A stretch of 25,724 nucleotides of DNA. Origin: CBDCWA01 sp046048295 (GTDB lineage: Bacteria > Pseudomonadota > Alphaproteobacteria > Rhizobiales > Hyphomicrobiaceae). Where the stretch lies: NCBI GenBank assembly GCA_046048295.1, contig JBJOGJ010000025.1, positions 1 to 25,724 of the forward strand, in the 5' to 3' direction. Made by a program: the position numbers and the translations under genes. The notes below the pieces were generated by a model. The model made no database searches, was not told where the DNA came from, and saw only the letters and a program-made list of their open reading frames with translations. This document shows positions 16,198 through 24,226 of this stretch, in pieces; positions within the stretch are counted from its first letter, which is position 1; each line of letters begins with the position of its first letter.

Positions 16198-17039
16198 TGG
16201 GCGGCAACCGAGGGCGCGTCCCTCCGACGGTCCTCATTGCGATGCTCTTCCTTGCGGTGGTGCTTTGCATCTTCACCTTTGCCGATTTCTTCGCCCCCAA
16301 ACACTATACGGCGATGGATCTCGTCAATCGACTGCAGCCGCCGACGATCCTTGGCGGAACTTCGCACTACGTTCTCGGTACGGACGAGCTTGGACGCGAC
16401 ATGCTGAGCCGGCTCCTCTATGCCACTCGATTCAGTGTGCTTATCGCGATTCTAGGCACCCTGATCGGTGCAGTTATCGGAACCTTTCTCGGCTTCGTCG
16501 CAGCGCACGTTCGCGGGTGGACCGAGGAAGCGCTGATGATGCTGGTCGATGCGCAGGCGTCACTGCCGTTCATGCTGATAGCTCTTGCTATTCTAGCGTT
16601 TTTCGGCAACAGCTTCACGCTATTCATCGTGCTGATGGGCATCAACGGCTGGGAGAACTATGCCCGCCTCACTCGCGGCATGGTTCTCGCCGCCAAGACT
16701 CATGGCTACGCCGTGGCCTTAGGAACCCTTGGTGCTTCGCCCGCGCGTGTTTACGTCCTGCACATCCTTCCGAATATCCTGAGTGTCCTTATCGTTCAGC
16801 TGACGCTGAACTTCCCATCGACCATTCTTCTCGAGACGTCATTGAGTTTTCTTGGCCTCGGCATCCAGCCGCCGATGACCAGCCTGGGACAAATGCTCGG
16901 GGCCGGCAGAGCGCATTTGCTATCGGCTTGGTGGATTGCAGTTCTGCCTGGCACCATGATCTTCCTGACGACGCTCTCCATCTGCATCGTAGGCGATTGG
17001 TTGCGGGACCGCCTGGACCCGACGTTGCGTATGAATTAG
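16194..17039 (+). CDS. Oligopeptide-type ABC transporter permease (DppC/OppC type)
   Basis: A 281-residue permease, the second membrane subunit. After the first helix (about 13-31) comes the family motif LGTDELGRDMLSRLLYATRFSV (about residues 61-82). The EAA loop is at YARLTRGMVLAAKTHGYAVALGTLGAS..VYVLHILPN, and the C-terminus holds ETSLSFLGLGIQPP..LGQML. The N-terminal part is short compared with E. coli DppC. It is the last gene of the importer operon; the next gene is on the opposite strand, so the operon should end in the following intergenic region. Confidence 0.93.
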   Translation: MMGGNRGRVPPTVLIAMLFLAVVLCIFTFADFFAPKHYTAMDLVNRLQPPTILGGTSHYVLGTDELGRDMLSRLLYATRFSVLIAILGTLIGAVIGTFLGFVAAHVRGWTEEALMMLVDAQASLPFMLIALAILAFFGNSFTLFIVLMGINGWENYARLTRGMVLAAKTHGYAVALGTLGASPARVYVLHILPNILSVLIVQLTLNFPSTILLETSLSFLGLGIQPPMTSLGQMLGAGRAHLLSAWWIAVLPGTMIFLTTLSICIVGDWLRDRLDPTLRMN

Positions 17040-17143
17040 GCGGCTGGTTCGACAGTCACGTATACAAGGCCATATGCATGACGCGATTCCTCTGACTTCT
17101 CCTTCTTGACCGATCGCGTCGGGCTCATGCTGCACCGCAATAG

Positions 17144-17166
17144 CAGCTCTCACCAGCAGCGGACAT
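17144..17166 (+). repeat. Dispersed intergenic repeat fragment, copy 2
   Basis: Matches 1739-1761 at 21 of 23 positions. It lies in the 244-base region between the permease and the convergent membrane protein gene; that region holds no gene that I can support. Confidence 0.45.
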
Positions 17167-17192
17167 CGTCCGTCAGTTGAGCCGCCGCTGGT
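17152..17192. terminator. Inverted repeat between convergent genes
   Basis: ACCAGCAGCGG (17152-17162) and CCGCCGCTGGT (17182-17192) pair at 10 of 11 positions around a 19-base loop. The position, between two converging transcripts, fits a bidirectional terminator, but there is no T-run on either side. Confidence 0.35.
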
Positions 17193-17283
17193 CAATGTCT
17201 CCTCCTGGGATCAAACGTCGCAGAAGAACGACCGCGGCGAGCGCCTGCTTTGCTTCCAGAATGTCTGTATGCCGGAGCCTCAC

Positions 17284-18177
17284 TTACACCTGGCTCCGCA
17301 CAAGCATGTGCGCCACTAACCCCAACACAGTCAGCGGTAGGAGCCGCCAATGCTGGCGCCACTCGATACGGTAGGGTGTCTCAGGGATGTTTAGGCCGGT
17401 ATACTCTGACACCTCGCTCAGCGTAGCACGCCAACTAGCCGTCTCGGCATCGAGCAGAAACATTGGGTCCATGACCCTGATATCCGCGAACTTCATCGCC
17501 TGAGGCCGCCAGTTCTCATCAAAGGCGATTACTCCGACAACAGGCCTATGCGCACCATCAAACTTCGCATAGCCGGGAAGCTGTAGACCGTATTCTTTGC
17601 ACAAGCCGCGGAACGCCTCGTAATTCTCGGCACCCGCCGGAACGATGACGATCAGCTTCGAGGGCCGTTCGAGCTTCCTACACTGTTCGATTTCCCAGGC
17701 GAGGCCCGGGGTGCTTCCGGCGACGAGCAATATGGCCTGCGCACGGCGCATGCGTTCAAGCACGACGTCCTGCCATTCTTCCTGGGGCAGGAAATCCCGA
17801 GCAGCGGCAAGCGACGGCAGCGGTTCGTGCGGATCGCCAATGGCGAGGAACGGTCCCTTCGTTGCGAGGAGCCGGGCAAGCGCCTCCTCGTCTGTGTCAA
17901 GCTTCTGATCGACTTGGAACGACCGCAGATAGAGGAACGGCGCACGCTTGTCGTGGGCTTCGATCTCCGCGGCAGTGGGCACGAAATGGCGGTGCCCCTG
18001 ACGGTAGATGAGCAGCGGCCCAACAATCAGACCGAGTGCCATAGGACCGAACGCCGGCACCTCTTTCGGCCACGTCAGCAGGATGCCAACGGCAACCGCA
18101 ACTGCCACCACGTGCCACGCCCAGCCGACGAAAGGCTGCCGTCTTCGACCGGTCGCGATCTTAAAGGCTTGATACAT
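17284..18177 (-). CDS. Two-helix membrane protein with TIR-like cytosolic domain
   Basis: Encodes 297 residues. Two membrane segments (about 18-36 and 43-58) form an N-terminal hairpin. A cytosolic alpha/beta domain follows from about residue 78 (RAPFLYLRSF), with GPFLAIGDP (108-116), a conserved EEWQDVVLERMRRAQAILLV stretch (133-152) and GSTPGLAWEIEQC (154-166). A last hydrophobic stretch lies at 279-292. The order of strands, and a Glu after a Trp in the helix following the AILLVAG strand, resemble the catalytic region of TIR domains, so I suspect a divergent TIR-like effector or signalling domain; this is inference. It lies 142 bases downstream of the TIR-NTPase gene on the same strand and is probably cotranscribed. 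The ribosome site is weak. Confidence 0.72.
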   Translation of the reverse strand: MYQAFKIATGRRRQPFVGWAWHVVAVAVAVGILLTWPKEVPAFGPMALGLIVGPLLIYRQGHRHFVPTAAEIEAHDKRAPFLYLRSFQVDQKLDTDEEALARLLATKGPFLAIGDPHEPLPSLAAARDFLPQEEWQDVVLERMRRAQAILLVAGSTPGLAWEIEQCRKLERPSKLIVIVPAGAENYEAFRGLCKEYGLQLPGYAKFDGAHRPVVGVIAFDENWRPQAMKFADIRVMDPMFLLDAETASWRATLSEVSEYTGLNIPETPYRIEWRQHWRLLPLTVLGLVAHMLVRSQV

Positions 18178-18264
18178 CGTTACGTATCTGACCTCTTTTA
18201 CGCCCGCTTACAGGGCCGCACGCTTGAGCCGTGCAGCCGAGAGAGAGGCAAGAGACTGTTGCGG

Positions 18265-18279
18265 CCCGCCTTCGGCGGG
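18265..18279 (-). other. Hairpin between the two conflict-system genes
   Basis: CCCGCC, loop TTC, GGCGGG form a compact GC hairpin about 40 bases after the stop of the large gene. There is no T-run, so it may only attenuate transcription or protect the 3' end of the upstream message. Confidence 0.35.
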
Positions 18280-18319
18280 ACAGATTACGGTGTGCCGTGA
18301 TCAGAACTGTAGACAACAG

Positions 18320-21163
18320 CTAAGGCGTCCTGGCAGGAAAGAGCGCGCGGCCAACACGGAAACCGACGTTGACGCCCCGGCTGCCGGCGAAGCCCCCGAC
18401 GCGCCTCGCCGCGCGCAAGTCCCCGGAGTTGTAGTCCCAAGAGCCGCCGCGAAGAACGCGAGAGCAGTCGGGCTTGTCTGGGACCGCCAAGCCGTCTGTT
18501 GGCGCTGTCTCGTAAGCCTTTTTGTCGTAGCAGTCCTGCACCCACTCCCAGACATTGCCGTGCATGTCATGCAGGCCGAACGCGTTGGGCTTGAACGATC
18601 CTACGGGTGCTGTCTGCTTCTTGTCCCGCTGGCTGCCGCAGTCGCTGCAGTTAGCGTTACCTGTGCCGACGTCATCTCCCCACGAGTACTCGGTAGTCGT
18701 CCCTGCACGCGCTGCGTACTCCCATTCCGCCTCGGACAGTAACCGATACGATTGCCCCGTCAGCTTGGCGATCCACGCGACGTACTGCTTGGCATCGTGC
18801 CAACTGACGTTGATGACGGGGCGATTGCTGCGCCCCCAACCCCGATCGGAAGCCCTTTCTTTACATCCACCCGCCCAAACACATGTATCCAACTCGGCGA
18901 AGGTGACTTCGAACTTAGCGACCGCGAAAGGCTGCGCAATCGTCACTTTGTGCTGTGGGCGTTCATCATTGACGCCCTCTCCTTCCGGTGAGCCCATCAT
19001 GAACTCGCCCGCCGGGACCACGACCATCTGAGGGCACACCGAACAGTCCTGAAATACCGTGCCCGGCTTCGAAATACCGCGTGTCAAATTCACGACCTTG
19101 TACGCCGTCGCATCAGCGGTTGGGTACCAACTATTGGTTGGGTACCAACTATTGAATGTGAAACCGGCAGCCCCCATCGCCGCAAGTAGGAACCCTACAA
19201 GCGCATAACTCCGACGCCGTCGCCACTTCGCGGCGCTCTCGGCACGATGGCACTGTGCAACGTAGGCCCAATCTGTCGGCTCAAGATTTGCAGCTAGATC
19301 ACTCCGGTTCCTGAGCCGCTCGACAGCAGCCAACCGATCAGCACCGTGCATGAGCCACGCTTTGCCCTTGCGGTTGGCAGCCCAATCCCTTGCTGAGCGC
19401 TTGACGCCATCTAACACGTTGAGTAGCCCAGCATCCTCGCTGAGCCACCCTTGTAACAGCCCCCACTGGCGGAGCAGCGCCTCGTGCGCCGGTTCGATGG
19501 TAACCTCCCCGGTATCAGCAGACACGTCGGTCGCCAGAAGCCGCTGCTCGATCAGCAAGTCGATGAGCGGCCTTGCCTCCTCGGGGATCTCGGATAGGCG
19601 CGCCACGCGCCGACGAGGTGTACCTGTATCGGGGTCCAGGCCCGCGAGCCATGGGATGAGGCCGCGCCTTAGGAGAGCCAGACGCGCTATCCGGTCTCTC
19701 GGGATCTTCGCATTGCCATCGGCGGCTTTGAACGCACGCTCGATGGCTGCCTCGATGGAGCCCGTGACGCGCCCCATCTCCTCGTACTTGGCCAGTGTTA
19801 ACTCACCATCACCGCCATGCTCGCGGTATAGGCGCTCCAGCGTGAACGCGAGAAGCGGCAGCGCATCCTTGGCCCCACCCTCATCGATGTCGGCCAACAA
19901 AGCGTCAATCAGAGGCTCTTCGATTTTGAGCGCGCGCTTGGTGCCTTCGAGACGTTTGGCCGGGCCACGTATGACGTCTGCATAGGAGCCGCGCGGCATG
20001 GGCGGCAGGCTCAGCGTGTGTTGTCTTAGGCCCTCTAGTTGCTTCGCCGTCTGCAGCTGCTCGTAGCTGTCCGAGCGAATGGTGAAGAGCGTGATAACTC
20101 TCGGCTGATCCGAAGTCGCGAACGTGCGCAGCAAGCCCAGGAAAGTTTCGGCTTCTTCACCGGCATCCGAAAGGAACAGCTCCTCGGCTTGGTCTATCGG
20201 AAGGACCAGTGTCGGCTCGCGAGGTTGCGCGACGCCGGATGCAGCCGCCTGGATCTTCCCGTGCGCCAAAGCCTTCAACAGTGCTGGCGCTTGGCCACCA
20301 TCCAATGCCTTGCGGATGTCCGCGCGCGTACGCGCAATACCCCGAGACCTGAAAGCCAGCTCCAGGCTCGTAATGAACCCGGTGTCGCCGCTGATGACGG
20401 CACGCTCCGGTCTGACGATAGGAAGAGGGAAGAAGTGCTGATCCTCTCGCGCAAGACGCGGCAGCAGACCAGCGCGCATGAAGCTCGACTTACCAGCACC
20501 GGATGCGCCCAGGATCACCAGCAACCGCGGCGGCGGTCCCTCGCGCAAGCCGCGCAGCATGTCCATGCCGATAACCGTTGGCCCGTCCCGGCCAAAGAAG
20601 ATGCCCGCATCATCGGCCTCGAGCGGCCGGAGGCCTCTATAAGGCGCGCGCGCGGGATCATGGTCAGGCGGCCATGGGAAGTACTTCGGGTCAAGGCCAG
20701 CGCGCTCCAAGCCAGTCTTAAGGCGGGCCAACCCCTCCGCGCCGAAGGAAATCTCATGGATTTCGCTCGGAGGGGATCCGGGAACATTGACCTTGAAAGT
20801 CTCGCGCTCGGACCCGACGAACAAATTCCCGACCTGCCATTCTTGGGTCAATGTCGCTGGCAGATCGCTTAGCTCGGTCTCGTCGATGATGACGCCGAGC
20901 ATCGGCTTCTTCAGATAGCGTGCGAGCCCGAACTCTTCCTGACAGTACTTCGAGGCCAGCCAAGCCTTCGAGATCAGGAAGATGATGGCTTCACAGCGTT
21001 CCGCTGCTGCTTGCAGTGCATTCAGCCATCGTTGTCCTACAACCAGGCCCTGAGGATCGATGTCGAGGAAAACGTCATTCCACCCCTGCGAGGCAAGCCA
21101 ATTGTGAAGGGCGACGGCCTCGGGATTGTTCTGGCTCGAATGACTGAGAAAAATACGCGACAC
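18320..21163 (-). CDS. TIR - nSTAND1 NTPase - transmembrane - FGE/SUMF-like protein
   Basis: A 947-residue multidomain protein. The TIR domain (about 2-92) starts SRIFLSHSSQ and has the candidate NADase glutamate Glu77 in YCQEEF. The nSTAND1 NTPase (about 174-570) has the family entry PYRGLRPLEADDAGIFFGR, Walker A GASGAGKS (219-226), Walker B LPIDQAEE (321-328), Arg363 in FTIRSD, and AHEALLRQW (559-567). One membrane helix (about 652-671) follows the basic stretch KWRRRRS, predicting that the C-terminal FGE/SUMF domain (712-940) lies outside the cytoplasm. That domain has RVLRGGSW, but neither copper-binding cysteine of active FGE follows it. The GTG start at 21163 is chosen for the upstream CCGGAGGTGATC; the frame extends 19 codons further. 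Likely a sensor that triggers TIR activity. The architecture is known in conflict systems; the ligand is unknown. Confidence 0.9.
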   Translation of the reverse strand: MSRIFLSHSSQNNPEAVALHNWLASQGWNDVFLDIDPQGLVVGQRWLNALQAAAERCEAIIFLISKAWLASKYCQEEFGLARYLKKPMLGVIIDETELSDLPATLTQEWQVGNLFVGSERETFKVNVPGSPPSEIHEISFGAEGLARLKTGLERAGLDPKYFPWPPDHDPARAPYRGLRPLEADDAGIFFGRDGPTVIGMDMLRGLREGPPPRLLVILGASGAGKSSFMRAGLLPRLAREDQHFFPLPIVRPERAVISGDTGFITSLELAFRSRGIARTRADIRKALDGGQAPALLKALAHGKIQAAASGVAQPREPTLVLPIDQAEELFLSDAGEEAETFLGLLRTFATSDQPRVITLFTIRSDSYEQLQTAKQLEGLRQHTLSLPPMPRGSYADVIRGPAKRLEGTKRALKIEEPLIDALLADIDEGGAKDALPLLAFTLERLYREHGGDGELTLAKYEEMGRVTGSIEAAIERAFKAADGNAKIPRDRIARLALLRRGLIPWLAGLDPDTGTPRRRVARLSEIPEEARPLIDLLIEQRLLATDVSADTGEVTIEPAHEALLRQWGLLQGWLSEDAGLLNVLDGVKRSARDWAANRKGKAWLMHGADRLAAVERLRNRSDLAANLEPTDWAYVAQCHRAESAAKWRRRRSYALVGFLLAAMGAAGFTFNSWYPTNSWYPTADATAYKVVNLTRGISKPGTVFQDCSVCPQMVVVPAGEFMMGSPEGEGVNDERPQHKVTIAQPFAVAKFEVTFAELDTCVWAGGCKERASDRGWGRSNRPVINVSWHDAKQYVAWIAKLTGQSYRLLSEAEWEYAARAGTTTEYSWGDDVGTGNANCSDCGSQRDKKQTAPVGSFKPNAFGLHDMHGNVWEWVQDCYDKKAYETAPTDGLAVPDKPDCSRVLRGGSWDYNSGDLRAARRVGGFAGSRGVNVGFRVGRALFPARTP
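19118..19153 (-). repeat. Perfect 18-base tandem duplication inside the TIR-NTPase gene
   Basis: Two exact 18-base units (19118-19135 and 19136-19153) encode NSWYPT twice, residues 671-682, immediately after the membrane helix. The duplication is in frame, so it lengthens the linker before the extracytoplasmic domain by six residues. Confidence 0.9.
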
Positions 21164-21286
21164 GATCACCTCCGGCAATGCACCGTAAGCTACCCCGCCA
21201 GGTGTCGGCAGGCAACGCAAAGGGCAGGCGCTACGTCAAGAACGCCCATATCGCGATTTCCGGGCCGTACAGCGGCATGAGAACTC

Positions 21287-21309
21287 TGGCCGGTGGCGGA
21301 CACCGGCCA
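21287..21309 (-). terminator. Strong hairpin between the small secreted gene and the TIR-NTPase gene
   Basis: TGGCCGGTG and CACCGGCCA form a perfect 9-base stem with a 5-base loop, 33 bases after the stop of the upstream gene on the minus strand. Only a weak T-containing tail (GAGTTCTC) follows. It may end the upstream transcript and separate it from the downstream system. Confidence 0.5.
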
Positions 21310-21342
21310 AGCGAGGAATGGCCTGTAGAGTCCATTTTGGAG

Positions 21343-21666
21343 TCAGCGCCGGCTGCCGCCCCGATCGCCGTCGTAATCGTTCCTGAACCCGGTGCAGATC
21401 TCGCGGACGCGGTTGTCGTGACCGACGAGCTGGCACGTCTCCTGTTTCATGGCGAAGCTCCGGCGCAAAGCGCGACCGCTTACATGCATGCCATACTGGC
21501 GCGCGACCTTGGCAAGATGTTCGTCACCGCAGAACGGTGAAGCAATGTGGCGTCCATCGACGATCTGCCAGGGCCCGCTGCAGCTGATGCGCGCTTCGGC
21601 TGGCGCGGAGAAAGCGACGGTGATCGGCGCCAGGGCAATCATCCAGATCGAGTTGAGCCTACGCAT
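21343..21666 (-). CDS. Small secreted four-cysteine protein
   Basis: Encodes 107 residues with a signal peptide (about 1-26, ending PAEA). The mature part has four cysteines (Cys29, Cys46, Cys78, Cys91) that probably form two disulfides, and an ISCSGPWQIVDGR..ASPFCGDEHLAKVARQYGM segment that I recognise from unnamed secreted proteins common in rhizobial genomes. GGAG lies eight bases before the ATG. It is divergent from the coiled-coil gene at 21926; the 259 bases between them hold no supported gene and presumably both promoters. Function unknown. Confidence 0.75.
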   Translation of the reverse strand: MRRLNSIWMIALAPITVAFSAPAEARISCSGPWQIVDGRHIASPFCGDEHLAKVARQYGMHVSGRALRRSFAMKQETCQLVGHDNRVREICTGFRNDYDGDRGGSRR

Positions 21667-21925
21667 GGTGTGTGTCTCCAGGTTTGGTGCTGCGGACCGT
21701 TCGTCCTCATTCCCCGAGATTGCTCGGAGCTTCGCGGGCGCGCTGTTTCGACGGTGACAGCACTGAAGTTTTCCCTGGGCGCAGGAAGGGGGATGTACTG
21801 TTGTATTGTCGGTAGGAAGTTCCGACGGTTAACTCCGCTGTGGATGCCCCACCCGGGCTCTGGTCATGCGAAGCTCCTGCTCGCATTCTTCTCGGCAACC
21901 AGAACGCAGCTCGGGAGGAAAGCAA

Positions 21926-22255
21926 ATGGAGCTCAAGGAGGACTGCATTGCGGAGCTCTGGCTTGCGGTCAACACGCGGATAGAGACGCTTGAGCAGGAA
22001 ATCGAACTGCTGACCGGAATGGTCGCCCTGCAGCCGTCATGTGCACGGGCTCTGGAAGACGCGTCGAAACGCCTGGAGCGGTGCCGATCCATCGAGGCGG
22101 CACTGGACGGCAGCCACGAGGTGCGGGTCGCCATCGAGACGGCGGACACGTCCAGAACGCGCAGGACCTCGAACCGCGCGAAAGGAGCGGCCGTGCTCCA
22201 GTTCCGGTCGCCTTCGTCAAGCCGCTCAGCGGCCTTCGGTCAACCGGCCCGATGA
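21926..22255 (+). CDS. Small coiled-coil hypothetical protein
   Basis: Encodes 109 residues. The frame is open further upstream, but the ATG at 21926 is preceded by CTCGGGAGGAAAGCAA, a very strong ribosome site. Residues 1-60 are predicted helical with heptad-like hydrophobic spacing (CIAELWLAVNTRIETLEQEIELLTGMV, then ALEDASKRLERCRSIEAAL). The last 40 residues are basic and Ser/Arg-rich, probably disordered. No signal peptide or membrane segment is seen. I do not recognise the family; it could be a small regulatory or adaptor protein. The reverse strand is open as well but lacks a ribosome site, so this strand is preferred. Confidence 0.55.
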   Translation: MELKEDCIAELWLAVNTRIETLEQEIELLTGMVALQPSCARALEDASKRLERCRSIEAALDGSHEVRVAIETADTSRTRRTSNRAKGAAVLQFRSPSSSRSAAFGQPAR

Positions 22256-22454
22256 CGCTCTGATCCGATGTGGCCGAGCTTAAGAGCGATTAGTTTCCCT
22301 ACCCGAAGACTCGCCTCTCGGCACTCTCTGTTCTGGTAGCCGCAGGGCGGTTGTGCGGCGGATTGGCCGGACCTTTTTCGGGGTTTCACCACTTGCAAAA
22401 CAAGCCGGTCGAGAGCCACCGACACTGGGAGTCCGGAGCCCATACTTGCGCGCA

Positions 22455-23009
22455 CTAGAGGCGACCGAGAACGGCAACCTTGCCTTCGGGTGACATGCGC
22501 AGCACGACGATTTCACCGGATCTCGGATAGACGCCGGTAAGCGCGGTGATGTTGACTTGGTGCGTTACCAGCACGAGGGGGTCGCCTGGTTGTTTTGAGA
22601 GCCAATTCCTGAGTCTCTCGGTCTGCCGATCTTCATTCGCTGGGGTCGCGTAGAACGAATTGAGCGCTGGAAGTTCGTTTGCAGGTCCGAGCCCGAGAAG
22701 CGATGCGGTATCCCGGCACCGGCACCACTGGCTCGTGAAGACGCGTGCCTGAACGATACCTGCCCTGCGAAACCTGGCGCCGATGCGCTGGGCCTGCTTG
22801 CGCCCTTCATCCGATAGGTTGCGTTGCGTGGCGCAGTCGCCAAGCCTGAAGTTGTTCGGATCGCCGGTCCCGGGCGCTATCGCATGGCGCATCATCGCGA
22901 CCGCCTTGCCGCTCCGCAGCACCTCCCAGAGGCTTTCCGTCGCTGCCGCTGGGTTCGCCAGCAACAAGCTCATCAGAAATGCGGGAACAATCCGCTGATA
23001 GCCGCGCAT
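22455..23009 (-). CDS. Periplasmic histidine phosphatase family protein
   Basis: A 184-residue member of the phosphoglycerate-mutase-like (histidine phosphatase) superfamily, with a signal peptide (about 1-25). Active-site residues visible are Arg41-His42 in MMRHAIAPG, an arginine in the FTSQWCRCRDTA segment (91-102), and His150 in LVTHQVNITALTG. The GDCATQRNLSDEGRKQAQRIG stretch (58-78) is typical of periplasmic alphaproteobacterial members. The substrate is unknown. The ATG at 23009 follows GGGAGGTGACC; a GTG two codons earlier overlaps the ribosome site and is less likely. The 199 bases between its stop and the coiled-coil gene hold no gene that I can support. Confidence 0.88.
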   Translation of the reverse strand: MRGYQRIVPAFLMSLLLANPAAATESLWEVLRSGKAVAMMRHAIAPGTGDPNNFRLGDCATQRNLSDEGRKQAQRIGARFRRAGIVQARVFTSQWCRCRDTASLLGLGPANELPALNSFYATPANEDRQTERLRNWLSKQPGDPLVLVTHQVNITALTGVYPRSGEIVVLRMSPEGKVAVLGRL

Positions 23010-23094
23010 GGTCACCTCCCTGAAAGCACACCAACCTTACGCTCAGCCAGCGACTTCGGATGAACCAGGCATCGGAGCACCCCTTCTCTCACAG

Positions 23095-23142
23095 CCTCAA
23101 CACCCCCCAACACCAACACCTCAACATCCCCCCAACAACCAC
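23095..23142. repeat. C/A-rich imperfect tandem repeat
   Basis: Two units of 24 bases (23095-23118 and 23119-23142) each begin CCTCAACA and then contain a run of six C and CAACA; the second has one inserted T. The stretch has no G on the plus strand. The complementary strand therefore carries two runs of six G and several GG pairs. It ends just before the remnant integrase start codon, which has no ribosome site. Confidence 0.6.
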
Positions 23143-23148
23143 CTCCAT

Positions 23149-24045
23149 ATGGTCAGAACAAAACTGAAAAAATGAATCCTCTACACACAGTACTTCTCCT
23201 CGCCTCAATTCAAGTTACTAGAACCGCGAACCCAGAGGGTAGGGCGCGGCATCTTGGAGCCACTATGCTACAGGTACGGTGACAATCCATTCGCGCTCCT
23301 TGAGCCACGTCACGTGAGAACTGTGCGCGATGCGAAGAGCTCAACGCCGCATGCTGCCAACGGTGTCGTCAAGGCGCTTCGACAGCTGTTCCGCTTCGCA
23401 GTTGATTACGACTACATGACGTCCAACCCTGCAACTGACGTGAGCTACTTGGCAACCTCATCGGAAGGGCACCACGCTTGGTCAGAGGAAGAAGTAGCTC
23501 AATTCGAGAATTTCCATCCCGAAGGATCGCCCGCTCGGCTAGCTTTGGCGCTTTTGCTCTACACTGGTCAGCGACGTTCAGACGTAGTCCGAATGGGTCC
23601 ACAACATGTAAAGGACGGCTGGCTAACGATTACTCAAAGAAAGAACAAAAGGCGAAACCCAGTCACTGTCTCGCTTCCGGTGCTCCCCGAACTGCAGGCA
23701 GCCATAGACGTGACGCCTGTTACGGACCTGACGTTTCTCAAGACTGCACTCGGGAGACCGTTCACTTCAAATGGCTTCGGCAACTGGTTTCGCAAACGAT
23801 GCGATGAGACCGGGCTAAGGCACTGCAGCGCTCATGGCCTGCGGAAGGCAGGTGCACGACGCGCTGCGGAGAACGGAGCCACTGAGCACCAACTCATGGC
23901 GATCTTTGGATGGAAGACCCTGAAGGAAGCAGAGCGGTATACCCGCGCTGCCAATCAGAAGACGCTTGCTGCGGCAGGCATAGAGACGCTCCGCAGGGAC
24001 CATAAGCCGAACAAAATTGTCCCACTTTCTAATGGCAAGCACTAA
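23149..24045 (+). pseudogene. Tyrosine-type site-specific integrase, N-terminal region lost
   Basis: The catalytic domain is intact: Arg in TGQRRSDVV, Lys in TQRKNKRR, HGLRKAG (H-x-x-R), Trp in place of the second His (IFGWKT), and the nucleophile in ERYTRAA. The core-binding half is readable from about 23191 (YFSSPQFKLLEPRTQRV), upstream of the first usable start, a TTG at 23254 that falls inside this domain. In the same frame an ATG at 23149 gives MVRTKLKK, which looks like the N-terminus of this integrase family, and then a TGA at 23173. So about 100 residues between the two parts appear deleted. A short protein from the TTG might be made but would lack arm-type DNA binding. It lies 55 bases from tRNA-Phe, the classic island position. 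Confidence 0.8.
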
Positions 24046-24053
24046 AGTGGGAC
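24019..24053 (+). terminator. Inverted repeat spanning the integrase stop
   Basis: GTCCCACTTT (24019-24028) and AAAGTGGGAC (24044-24053) are a perfect 10-base inverted repeat with a 15-base loop, followed by TAAAATT. The stop codon of the integrase lies at the edge of the second arm. It may be a terminator or an integrase or excisionase binding site near the attachment site. Confidence 0.5.
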
Positions 24054-24100
24054 TAAAATTCATCCCAATAACTTGAAACTATTACGGATTTTTTGTGTCG

Positions 24101-24176
<76 letters not shown>

Positions 24177-24226
24177 ATGCACGGGGCGATGGGCAAGCGC
24201 ACATCGGCTGGCCCCGAAGCCCACGG

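Noticed and set aside
18320..18470. The C-terminal FGE/C-type-lectin-like segment resembles the variable region of a diversity-generating retroelement target.
   Set aside because: No reverse transcriptase or accessory gene is present and I found no near-copy (template repeat) of this segment in the flanking sequence, so no such element can be claimed.
20039..20872. Plus-strand open frame of 277 codons.
   Set aside because: It is antisense to the NTPase domain of the large TIR protein and lacks a ribosome site or domain signature.
21178..21540. Plus-strand open frame of 120 codons.
   Set aside because: It is antisense to the secreted four-cysteine protein, which has a signal peptide and a ribosome site.
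22405..22416. Ten-base match (CCACCGACAC) to the tRNA-Phe T-arm region, as a possible second attachment site.
   Set aside because: The match does not extend into the neighbouring tRNA sequence on either side, so chance is the simpler explanation.
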